Below are positions 45,563 to 53,343 of a stretch of 64,000 bases of DNA, piece after piece; position 1 is the first letter of the stretch, and every line of letters starts with the position of its first letter. The notes beneath the pieces are model-generated. The model was not told the origin of the DNA, did no database searches, and worked only from the letters and a program-made list of their open reading frames with translations. The translations under genes and the position numbers were made by a program. This DNA comes from Oscillospiraceae bacterium (GTDB taxonomy: Bacteria > Bacillota > Clostridia > Oscillospirales > CAG-272): the NCBI GenBank assembly GCA_015064735.1, contig SVRP01000001.1:124001-188000 (forward strand), in the 5' to 3' direction.

Positions 45563-46103
45563 CATCTACCACACAGATCGGCAGTACGATGTGATATACG
45601 CAGATCCGCCTTGGAAATACCGAAAGTATTCGGGCAAAGGCGAAGGAAAACGAACTGCCGAGAACCATTACGACTGTATGGAGCTGAAAGACCTCAAAGA
45701 GATGCCCGTAAAGAAAATCGCCAAGAAGGATTGTATGCTCTTTATGTGGGTGACTTTCCCCTGCCTGAAGGAAGGGCTTGAACTTATGGAAGCGTGGGGC
45801 TTTAAGTATAAGACCTGCGGTTTCGTATGGGTGAAGCGTAACAAGAAATCGGACAGTTGGTTCTTCGGTCTCGGACATTACACGAGAGCCAACGCAGAGA
45901 TTTGCTTGATAGGCACAAAAGGACACCCGAAAGTCAAGTCGAGATCGGTCAGCCAGATATGCGATGCAAGAGTAGCCGAGCATTCAAAGAAGCCCGACGA
46001 GATCCGTGATCGAATAGTCAAAATTGCGGGGGGGGTACACCTTATCGAGCTGTTCGCCCGTCAGGAAGCCGAGGGCTGGGATTGCTTTGGAAATGAGGTA
46101 TAG
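45552..46103 (+). CDS. MT-A70 family adenine methyltransferase
   Basis: YDVIYADPPWKY; GVHLIELFAR...GWDCFGNEV. Confidence 0.9.
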   Translation: MKIDIYHTDRQYDVIYADPPWKYRKYSGKGEGKRTAENHYDCMELKDLKEMPVKKIAKKDCMLFMWVTFPCLKEGLELMEAWGFKYKTCGFVWVKRNKKSDSWFFGLGHYTRANAEICLIGTKGHPKVKSRSVSQICDARVAEHSKKPDEIRDRIVKIAGGVHLIELFARQEAEGWDCFGNEV

Positions 46104-46118
46104 GAGGATGCACCGTCT

Positions 46119-46880
46119 ATGAAAGCTATCCTCAAATACCCCGGAGCAAAGTGGAAAACGGCAGATTGGGTGATCGAGCATCTGCCCGAACACAGGATTT
46201 ACCTCGAACCCTTTTTCGGCTCTGGAGCGGTGTTCTTCAAAAAGAAGCCCGTTTACATAGAAACGGTAAACGACATAGATGGCGACATCGTAAACCTGTT
46301 CCGTGTATGTCGAGAGCACCCCGCCGAGCTTGCGGCAGCAATCAACCTGACACCGTTTTCGAGAGAAGAGTTTGAGGCCTGCGAGAACGTGGATGTCGAG
46401 GATCCTGTCGAGAGAGCAAGAAGAACTCTCGTCAGATTTCACCAATCGTTCGGCACAAGCAACAGCACCAAGAAATCGTGGAGAAATATCCAGACCGCTG
46501 GAGGACCGAGACCTGAAACGGTTTGGAACTATCTCCCCGAAAGCGTTATCGAGTGCGGAGAACGTCTGAAGCTCGCACAGATCGAGAACACTGATGCGAT
46601 TTCCCTCATTCGCAGATATAGCAAAAAGGAAGCCCTGATATACTGCGATCCTCCGTATCTCCAAACACTTCGGAAGAAATGTATGTACGCACACGAGATG
46701 AGCGAAGAAAAGCACGTGGAGATGCTCGAAGCCTTGCTCGAAAGCGAAGCAAAGGTTATCGTGAGCGGATACGACAGCACCCTATACAACGAAATGCTGA
46801 AAGGTTGGAGAACCGATGAGGCTGTAACAACCGTTCAGCTTGGGCTTCACAGAACAGAAAAACTTTGGATGAATTTTTGA
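46119..46880 (+). CDS. dam: D12-class (Dam-like) DNA N6-adenine methyltransferase
   Basis: KYPGAKWK...EPFFGSGAVFF...YCDPPY. Confidence 0.9.
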   Translation: MKAILKYPGAKWKTADWVIEHLPEHRIYLEPFFGSGAVFFKKKPVYIETVNDIDGDIVNLFRVCREHPAELAAAINLTPFSREEFEACENVDVEDPVERARRTLVRFHQSFGTSNSTKKSWRNIQTAGGPRPETVWNYLPESVIECGERLKLAQIENTDAISLIRRYSKKEALIYCDPPYLQTLRKKCMYAHEMSEEKHVEMLEALLESEAKVIVSGYDSTLYNEMLKGWRTDEAVTTVQLGLHRTEKLWMNF

Positions 46881-46895
46881 AAAGGAGAAAGAAAA

Positions 46896-47504
46896 ATGAG
46901 AATTAACACCATTAGATTGAGAGTCGTTATCGGAGCATTGGGTATGCTTCTGCCTTGGATTGTAGCACTCCTGATAGGAAAGATCCCGCAGTCCATTTCG
47001 GCAACCTACTACACAAACGCTGGAGCGGCGTTTATGATTATTCTCGGATGGGCTTCAGGAACCCTGATTTGTTACAAGGGCTACGAGCTGATCGACGATA
47101 TAATCCTGACTTGCTCAGGAATCGCAGGTTTCCTCATCTGCTTGTTCCCGTGTGCGATTTCAGGAGCGGATATTAAGGTCGGTACATTTATGATAGATCA
47201 GAGTGTAAGCAATACGATTCACTGCATCGCCGCAGTAATTTTCTTTGCTCTGCTCGCCTACAACTCGTTCTTCCTGTTCACCAAGAGTTCGGGAGATATG
47301 ACCGATAAAAAGAAAATCCGCAACATTATCTATCGAGTGTGCGGCGTAGGTATGCTCGCTTCGTTCCTCATTCTGCTCCTGCCTGATTTCAGAATCAAGG
47401 TATGGCTGATGGAAACGCTCGCATTGACATTCTTCGGAGTCAGCTTCCTTACGAAAGCAGACGTATTCCCATTCCTGTTCTGCGATACCCCGTATAAAGA
47501 TTGA
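46896..47504 (+). CDS. multi-pass membrane protein
   Basis: 202 aa with about six hydrophobic segments, RBS AAAGGAG. Confidence 0.6.
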   Translation: MRINTIRLRVVIGALGMLLPWIVALLIGKIPQSISATYYTNAGAAFMIILGWASGTLICYKGYELIDDIILTCSGIAGFLICLFPCAISGADIKVGTFMIDQSVSNTIHCIAAVIFFALLAYNSFFLFTKSSGDMTDKKKIRNIIYRVCGVGMLASFLILLLPDFRIKVWLMETLALTFFGVSFLTKADVFPFLFCDTPYKD

Positions 47505-47583
47505 CACGCAGATATAAACGGATTTGTTTACTTTTGAAAATTTGAGAGGAGAAAAAATAAAATGGTTGATTTCGAAGAAAGTA

Positions 47584-47612
47584 TTGACAAAATCTCCAAT
47601 TTGGTGTATGAT
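47584..47612 (+). promoter_or_regulatory. predicted promoter P6
   Basis: TTGACA-17 nt-TATGAT. Confidence 0.65.
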
Positions 47613-47651
47613 GATAGCAATGACACCGAAACATCGAATGGAGGAGAAGGA

Positions 47652-48152
47652 ATGAACGCAAAGGATATGCTCTTGGCAGCCCTTCGTGAAACGAAGACAA
47701 CGCAGGCGGAAGCCGCTACGAAAGTAGGTTGGATGCCCCAGCAGTTGAGCCAGAGAATTGTTCGCAATTCGATCAGAGCAGACGATTTCCTGTCTTTGCT
47801 CGAAGCAATCGGCATCGAAGTAACCCTGACAGTCAGAGACACCGGCAACCCCGTCCGTGTCTATGTCAAAGGTGCTGGCAGACGAGTAAAGGCTATGGTT
47901 GACCGTGTTACCTACGACACCGCAGCATCGAATGCAATCTCGAACAATTTCTACGCCGATGGCGTGAATGAATATACCGACGGAAAAGCAATGGAGCTTT
48001 ACATCGACAAGGAAGGCAGATACTTTTTTGCCGAGTATTCCAACTGGGAAGGCGGCAAGGATCGCATCAGCCCCGTGTCCGCAGCAGAGGCGGCGGCATT
48101 CATCGAGAAGTACGGAACCGAGCTTGACAAAAAGCCGAAGACAGACGAATAA
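47652..48152 (+). CDS. XRE-like HTH DNA-binding protein
   Basis: ATG after GGAGGAGAAGGA; TTQAEAATKVGWMPQQLSQRI; lies in ORF 47562-48152. Confidence 0.65.
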   Translation: MNAKDMLLAALRETKTTQAEAATKVGWMPQQLSQRIVRNSIRADDFLSLLEAIGIEVTLTVRDTGNPVRVYVKGAGRRVKAMVDRVTYDTAASNAISNNFYADGVNEYTDGKAMELYIDKEGRYFFAEYSNWEGGKDRISPVSAAEAAAFIEKYGTELDKKPKTDE

Positions 48153-48160
48153 GAAAAGAG

Positions 48161-48198
48161 ATCCCTCGACCGAGATGGTCGGGGGATTTTTCTTTTTG
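48161..48198 (+). terminator. rho-independent terminator
   Basis: ATCCCTCGACC-GAGAT-GGTCGGGGGAT + TTTTCTTTTT. Confidence 0.85.
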
Positions 48199-48374
48199 TC
48201 AAATTGTAACTCGGAATTTCATAGTTGGATTTCGAGTTACCCTATTAGATAGGGCAAAACACCCTGCCATACCTCGCCAAACCCTCAAATTTTGGTTTTC
48301 TTGACTTACCCTATCACTTACCTATCGCAAAGCTAACAACCGCCATAAAGCAAAATTCAGCCTCTTGCGGAATA

Positions 48375-48466
48375 TCAATAAAAATAATTATTTTTGAAAA
48401 ATATTTTGAAAAAATCCGCAAAAACTATTGACTTTTGCCGATAGGTGTGTATAATAAAGTAAAGAC
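48375..48466 (+). promoter_or_regulatory. early promoter P5
   Basis: TTGACT 48428 / TATAAT 48450, 16-nt spacer, AAAGTAAAG downstream. Confidence 0.8.
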
Positions 48467-48548
48467 CACAAAACAAGGGCGAGTGGTAGCCGGAGCAATA
48501 GTTTCGGAAAGCCACCGCCCGAATCTCTCAAACAAAGGAGCAGGTAAA

Positions 48549-48806
48549 ATGACAAGAACCATCGAAGCTGAAATGACAGTAAGAACCAACTCGGTACAGA
48601 AAGCGATTGAAAAGTTCTTCGGAAAGCATCCTGAACTGGATTACTGGAAGGAGATGTTCGAGTATATGGCAGAGAACGGTGTGGATCACGAAAGCAACGA
48701 GTGGTTCGACAAAGCAAATCGTGTCAGAAACACTGAATGGACTTGGGCGTTGCATCTTGACATCGAGGATGGTTGCATTTACCTGTGCGTGATTGAAAGA
48801 GCTTGA
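48549..48806 (+). CDS. hypothetical phage protein
   Basis: ATG after AAAGGAGCAGGTAAA. Confidence 0.6.
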   Translation: MTRTIEAEMTVRTNSVQKAIEKFFGKHPELDYWKEMFEYMAENGVDHESNEWFDKANRVRNTEWTWALHLDIEDGCIYLCVIERA

Positions 48807-48818
48807 AAGGAGTAGCTT

Positions 48819-49010
48819 ATGAAGGTTTTTAGCAGAAGCAAAGGCAAGTACACGGTACACGGCGAGGACAGGTACACTTATGAAATCCATCTGTTCGGAT
48901 TGACGTTCCTCGTCTATACAAAGACAAAGCATTGCGAGAAACGCATAAGGGTTGATCGTGATAAGTTTTTCGGGACAGGAACGACGATATGTGTGTTCCT
49001 GCCTTTTTGA
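48819..49010 (+). CDS. hypothetical phage protein
   Basis: 63 aa, RBS AAAGGAG. Confidence 0.55.
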   Translation: MKVFSRSKGKYTVHGEDRYTYEIHLFGLTFLVYTKTKHCEKRIRVDRDKFFGTGTTICVFLPF

Positions 49011-49030
49011 ATTTGAAAGGAGTGCTTGAT

Positions 49031-49300
49031 ATGGTAAGAACTTTTGGAAGAACAGATCCAAGAAGCCAATGGGGAGATTCGCTCCCTGCGGATGTTTGGG
49101 ATCGCCTCGGTCATTGTAGATCGAGGAAGGAAGACATTCTTCCTCTCGCACAGGCGAAGTGGCAGTACATCAAGAATAAGAACAGAGAGTACACAAAGGA
49201 AGACGCCCTCGTGTGCGTGATCGAGCATCTTGATTGCAACGGTCAGGATTTCGAGCTGACACGTGAGGAATGGAACGACATCCTTGCTTGCATCCATTGA
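49031..49300 (+). CDS. hypothetical phage protein
   Basis: ATG after AAAGGAGTGCTTGAT. Confidence 0.6.
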   Translation: MVRTFGRTDPRSQWGDSLPADVWDRLGHCRSRKEDILPLAQAKWQYIKNKNREYTKEDALVCVIEHLDCNGQDFELTREEWNDILACIH

Positions 49301-49311
49301 GGAGGTAGAAT

Positions 49312-49521
49312 ATGATCGTAAAGAACATCCCGACCTTGTACATCGGATATCGAGATGTAAAGGCGAATGAATTCGTAAAACTCGGTCCGTTTTTCACAGC
49401 CAGCCCTGACGGGTATTTGGCAGGAGAATGGATCACCTACAAAGTGCAAACGGAGAGCCTGAATTTCACAAGAGTTACAGTTCCTTGGCATCACACGATA
49501 ACAGGAACGGTAGAAAGGTAA
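49312..49521 (+). CDS. hypothetical phage protein
   Basis: 69 aa, RBS GGAGG. Confidence 0.55.
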   Translation: MIVKNIPTLYIGYRDVKANEFVKLGPFFTASPDGYLAGEWITYKVQTESLNFTRVTVPWHHTITGTVER

Positions 49522-49529
49522 AGATTGGA

Positions 49530-49703
49530 ATGAAAAAGGAATGCAAGAACTGCACCCACTTTTACAGGGTGATGGTAAAAGACAGCGGATACAACCCGTT
49601 CCCGTGCTGCCAACTGTTTGACGATACGGGAGAAAGACCGAAACCTCTCACAAGGGAGTGCTTCGAACCGAAAAAGAAACCTAAAAAGGAGGTTCAGAAA
49701 TGA
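49530..49703 (+). CDS. small Cys-rich hypothetical protein
   Basis: MKKECKNCTHFYRV...PCCQLFDD. Confidence 0.55.
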   Translation: MKKECKNCTHFYRVMVKDSGYNPFPCCQLFDDTGERPKPLTRECFEPKKKPKKEVQK

Positions 49704-49957
49704 AATACGAGAACGGAAGATCAAGATTGTTCGATCTGAAATATACGCATATCATCAGGCACTACTCGCAGGAGACGATCAAGAGAGGAGTAACACGAAG
49801 AGGCGTCGTGAATGACTACGTTGCAGCGAATGTACGCAAGACCAGTACGCACATCATCTACGAAAGCGAAAAAGCTTGGAATCAGCTCATCGAAACAAGA
49901 GTTCCACTCGGAGATGTGATTTCGATTGAAGAAATCTCGGAAGGAACTGTTGTCTGA
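49700..49957 (+). CDS. hypothetical phage protein
   Basis: 85 aa. Confidence 0.55.
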   Translation: MKYENGRSRLFDLKYTHIIRHYSQETIKRGVTRRGVVNDYVAANVRKTSTHIIYESEKAWNQLIETRVPLGDVISIEEISEGTVV

Positions 49958-50277
49958 TGGTAAGCAAGAACGTCAAGGCTCTTGCTGAAAGAATAAAGAA
50001 AGAATTCGGATTTGAAGTGCTTCCCGAATCTTTCAAAAGAACCTACGCAGGACATTGGTTGAGGAGTGCGGGAGCGTACAGTTGGACGATGGAAACAGCG
50101 GGTGGCTTAACCACCATCGGAGGATGCGAGCCGATAAGCAAGTACGTTGTGAAACGAAATATCCTCGAAATCGAGAAAAGATACCTGTTCGACTTTGAGC
50201 TGTTTGTTTACAGCCCAAAGGACTACGGATACGAAAGAGCCAAAAAAGAAAAAGAAGAAAAGGAGAAAAGCAAATGA
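49957..50277 (+). CDS. hypothetical phage protein
   Basis: 106 aa. Confidence 0.6.
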   Translation: MVSKNVKALAERIKKEFGFEVLPESFKRTYAGHWLRSAGAYSWTMETAGGLTTIGGCEPISKYVVKRNILEIEKRYLFDFELFVYSPKDYGYERAKKEKEEKEKSK

Positions 50278-50480
50278 TTACGGAAGGTCAGATAGTATCC
50301 AGCTCGAAGAGCAAAGATTTTTTGGATATGCTCGGAGATGCTATCGGAAAGATGCAAGGAAAAGGATACGAGGTTGAGGTTCAGTATAAGCCGGTTGCAT
50401 ACGTGGGATCGGAAGAAGGCGTCATATACACCGCACTTGTTCTTTCCAAAAAGAAAGAGGAGACAAAGAATGAGGGTTGA
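50274..50480 (+). CDS. hypothetical phage protein
   Basis: 68 aa. Confidence 0.5.
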   Translation: MITEGQIVSSSKSKDFLDMLGDAIGKMQGKGYEVEVQYKPVAYVGSEEGVIYTALVLSKKKEETKNEG

Positions 50481-50754
50481 ACGCAAGATCGGAAAGTTCG
50501 GCGAGATAACCGACATCATTCACCTTGACAACAGCGAGGTGGAAGCTCTCGATCAGGCACACGAAATCATTCGTGAGCGTTGCTTGCAGGAAGGAGTTCC
50601 ATACGATAAGGAAGCAATCGAGTATTGGTTGGAAGGAATTTTGAGATGCGAAGGTGTTGATAAGGTCTTGCATATGGCAAGAAACGCACCCTTTGCAAGA
50701 AAGAAAACGACTCGTTCGGTAGGATACGCCGGTAAAACGGAGGTGGAAGAATGA
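50470..50754 (+). CDS. hypothetical phage protein
   Basis: ATG 50470 within ORF 50338-50754. Confidence 0.55.
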   Translation: MRVERKIGKFGEITDIIHLDNSEVEALDQAHEIIRERCLQEGVPYDKEAIEYWLEGILRCEGVDKVLHMARNAPFARKKTTRSVGYAGKTEVEE

Positions 50755-51023
50755 ACAAATCAGTTTACGCATACCAGTACAACTACGAGCAGATGAAGGT
50801 GATGGCTATGCTCGGCAAGCATCCCGACGCCGAGGATCTTGACTATGAAGACTTGGCACAGATTGCCATTCTCGTAGAAACGACGTGGAATGAAAGGTAT
50901 CAGCATAAGCCTGAAATGGATTGGGCTGACATTCAATCCCACTCGGAAGAAGGCTACATTCAGGCATACGCAGACCGAACCCTTGACGAATTTATCAAGT
51001 ATTACAAGGAGACGAGAAAATGA
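50751..51023 (+). CDS. hypothetical phage protein
   Basis: 90 aa. Confidence 0.55.
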   Translation: MNKSVYAYQYNYEQMKVMAMLGKHPDAEDLDYEDLAQIAILVETTWNERYQHKPEMDWADIQSHSEEGYIQAYADRTLDEFIKYYKETRK

Positions 51024-51451
51024 ACGCATACCAGCAAATGAAAGAGCTGCACCAGAAAGAATTCAACGCATTTCCCCTTGGCTTCGCCCTCACAGATGAG
51101 AGCTTCGACAAGATGATGCGTGATTGGGGCTTGGAGCCGACCGACACCAAGAAAATCTGCAAGATCCCGAACACAGGTTTCGGATTTATGAGAAAGTCCG
51201 ACGTTCCTGCCTTTCTTGAAATGATCGAACGACATCGTAACGAAGAAAAAGAGCTGATGGAGACGATTCCTGATTTCGCCTACGATATGTTCCGCTACGA
51301 GCTGGCGAATCACGAATACGGCTATACATACGATACCGATGATACGGTTGAAGCACTCGGCTTGACATACGATGAGATCGAGGCTGATCCGAAGCTCAAA
51401 GACGCTTTCGAGAGGGCAAAGCGTGATGTTATTCAACAGGAGGATTGGTAA
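51020..51451 (+). CDS. hypothetical phage protein
   Basis: 143 aa. Confidence 0.6.
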   Translation: MNAYQQMKELHQKEFNAFPLGFALTDESFDKMMRDWGLEPTDTKKICKIPNTGFGFMRKSDVPAFLEMIERHRNEEKELMETIPDFAYDMFRYELANHEYGYTYDTDDTVEALGLTYDEIEADPKLKDAFERAKRDVIQQEDW

Positions 51452-51834
51452 TGTTTAGTCTCGGAGATAAGGTAAGAATCCCGTATATATCGGACCGCAA
51501 CCCTCACAATAACCAAGTGGGAGTGATTGTATGGCTCCACAAGTATCATCGTTATCCCGAAGGAAGAACGGATACCCACGAAGAAAAGTATCAGGCGACC
51601 GTCAGATATGAAGATGGTTTTACCGAGAACGTGGGAGACCTTTACCGAAAAGGAAGCGGTCTTGTATCGGAGGTAGAGCTGGTTGAAAAAATGACCGACG
51701 AGATCCTCGTGTATGACAAAGATTTTGCGGAGAGATGCAAAGAAGAAAAGCTATTCGATGTGGCTACACCGCAAGAGGTTGCAGACATTTTTCAAAAGAA
51801 CGTGAGATTTGGCGACGCGATGCTGATAGAATAA
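51451..51834 (+). CDS. hypothetical protein, last phage-type gene
   Basis: MFSLGDKVRIPYIS...; stop codon lies inside flanking repeat. Confidence 0.6.
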   Translation: MFSLGDKVRIPYISDRNPHNNQVGVIVWLHKYHRYPEGRTDTHEEKYQATVRYEDGFTENVGDLYRKGSGLVSEVELVEKMTDEILVYDKDFAERCKEEKLFDVATPQEVADIFQKNVRFGDAMLIE

Positions 51835-51991
51835 AAGAAAATTCCGCCCGAGATCCTTCACTGCGTCGCTACTCGCGGTCATTCTCGAGCGAAGCGAAGA
51901 ATCTCGAGTGGCGACTTCGTTCGAGGATGACACGGGCGGGATTCTTATATCGCATACATTACGGCGATGCGATGCTGATAGAATAAAAGAA
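51820..51991. repeat. palindromic dispersed repeat, copy 1
   Basis: CCGCCCGAGATCCTTCACTGCGTCGC...ACACGGGCGGG flanked by ATGCTGATAGAATAAAAGAA direct repeats. Confidence 0.9.
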
Positions 51992-52035
51992 CTTTTGTAT
52001 GATATAACAAAAACAAAAAGTGGTATTTATACAAG

Positions 52036-52073
52036 GTTACCAATTGGCAACTACCATAGCCGATTGGTAACTT
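52036..52073 (+). terminator. inverted repeat GTTACCAAT...ATTGGTAAC + CTTTTC
   Basis: 9 bp perfect stem. Confidence 0.6.
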
Positions 52074-52196
52074 TTCTTATACTTCAAATCGTTCGTCAAA
52101 ATACACAAAATTATCTTTTATGCATTTTGTGTAGCTTTTTCAGCATCGGTTGGTGATGCTGATGACATATAAGAAAATAATTCTTAAAAAAGCATT

Positions 52197-52224
52197 GACA
52201 AAATCACGGTATCGTGATATAATG
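52197..52224 (+). promoter_or_regulatory. promoter with operator-like palindrome for DUF4160/DUF2442 module
   Basis: TTGACA-17 nt-TATAAT; ATCACG-GTAT-CGTGAT at 52203-52218. Confidence 0.8.
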
Positions 52225-52256
52225 TGATTGAGGATAACATCAAAAGGAGAATAACA

Positions 52257-52511
52257 ATGCCTGTATTATCAAGATTTTACGGAATTATTATCAGAATGTA
52301 TTTTTTGCAGAGTGAGCACAATCCGCCGCATATACACGCAATTTATAATGAAGATGTCGCAGCAATTGATTTTATGACGGGAGAGTTGCTTGAAGGGCAT
52401 CTCCCGAGTAAAGCAATGAATATGGTGCAGGAATGGATTTCTATGCATAAGGATACTTTGATGGAAATATGGAAAACACAGGAGTTCAAGAAGATCCCAC
52501 CGCTTGAATAA
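52257..52511 (+). CDS. DUF4160 family protein (putative TA component)
   Basis: MPVLSRFYGIIIRMYFLQSEHNPPHIHAIYNE; RBS AAGGAGA. Confidence 0.85.
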   Translation: MPVLSRFYGIIIRMYFLQSEHNPPHIHAIYNEDVAAIDFMTGELLEGHLPSKAMNMVQEWISMHKDTLMEIWKTQEFKKIPPLE

Positions 52512-52523
52512 GGAGGTAGTATA

Positions 52524-52964
52524 ATGTTTCACAAAATCAAAAATGTTTTTGCTCTTCCCGAATATAAGCTAAGTGTTCAGTTTTCGGAGGGAGTTACGAA
52601 GATTTATGACGTAAAGCCGTTGTTTGAAAAGATTCCGTTGTTTGCTGAATTAAAGGATAATCAGGCGGAGTTTGCTTGCGTTTCTGTGGATGTCGGTGGC
52701 TACGGTATCGTTTGGAACGATGATCTAGATCTCTCTTGCGACGAGCTTTGGGAAAACGGTGTGCGGGTTGATACACCCTTTGACGGACTGATGGCATTCA
52801 GCGATGCAACCGAGCTTTGGGGACTCAATGAAAGTACGCTTCGTAAGGCAATCACATATGGCAAATTGGTCAACGGCGTTGACGTTTGCAAATTCGGGAA
52901 ACAATGGGTCGTGTCTGTTGATGCAATGAAAAGGGAATACGGAAACGGTCATGAAAGGGTATGA
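52524..52964 (+). CDS. DUF2442 family protein with C-terminal DNA-binding-like segment
   Basis: KIKNVFALPEYKLSVQFSEGVTKIYDVKPLFEK; C-terminal LNESTLRKAITYGKLVNGVDVCKFGKQWVV. Confidence 0.8.
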   Translation: MFHKIKNVFALPEYKLSVQFSEGVTKIYDVKPLFEKIPLFAELKDNQAEFACVSVDVGGYGIVWNDDLDLSCDELWENGVRVDTPFDGLMAFSDATELWGLNESTLRKAITYGKLVNGVDVCKFGKQWVVSVDAMKREYGNGHERV

Positions 52965-53031
52965 TTACCGACTGATTTGTTCAATATTACCAATCGGTAA
53001 AATCTTATATAGCATCAGCATCGTAGATGCA

Positions 53032-53203
53032 ATGCTGATAGAATAAAAGAAATTCCCGCCCGAGATCCTTCACTGCGTCGCCACTCGCGGTCATTCTCGA
53101 GCGAAGCGAAGAATCTCGCGTGGCGACTTCGTTCGAGGATGACACGGGCGGGGTTCTTATATCGCATACATTACGGCGATGCGATGCTGATAGAATAAAA
53201 GAA
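53032..53203. repeat. palindromic dispersed repeat, copy 2
   Basis: Near-identical to 51820-51991. Confidence 0.9.
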
Positions 53204-53343
53204 ATTCTGTAGTGATCATTCAAAAATGACCCTCGGACGATTTGCGAATCGTCTTTTCGAGAAACCGGTTACATATTCACGGCAAAAGAAATTTTAAGGC
53301 ATAAAAAAACAATTCAGAGAAACGCTAAATAAGGACTTATTTG

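Noticed and set aside
51820-53203. Insertion sequence with transposase
   Set aside because: No transposase ORF in or between the repeats; enclosed genes match DUF4160/DUF2442.
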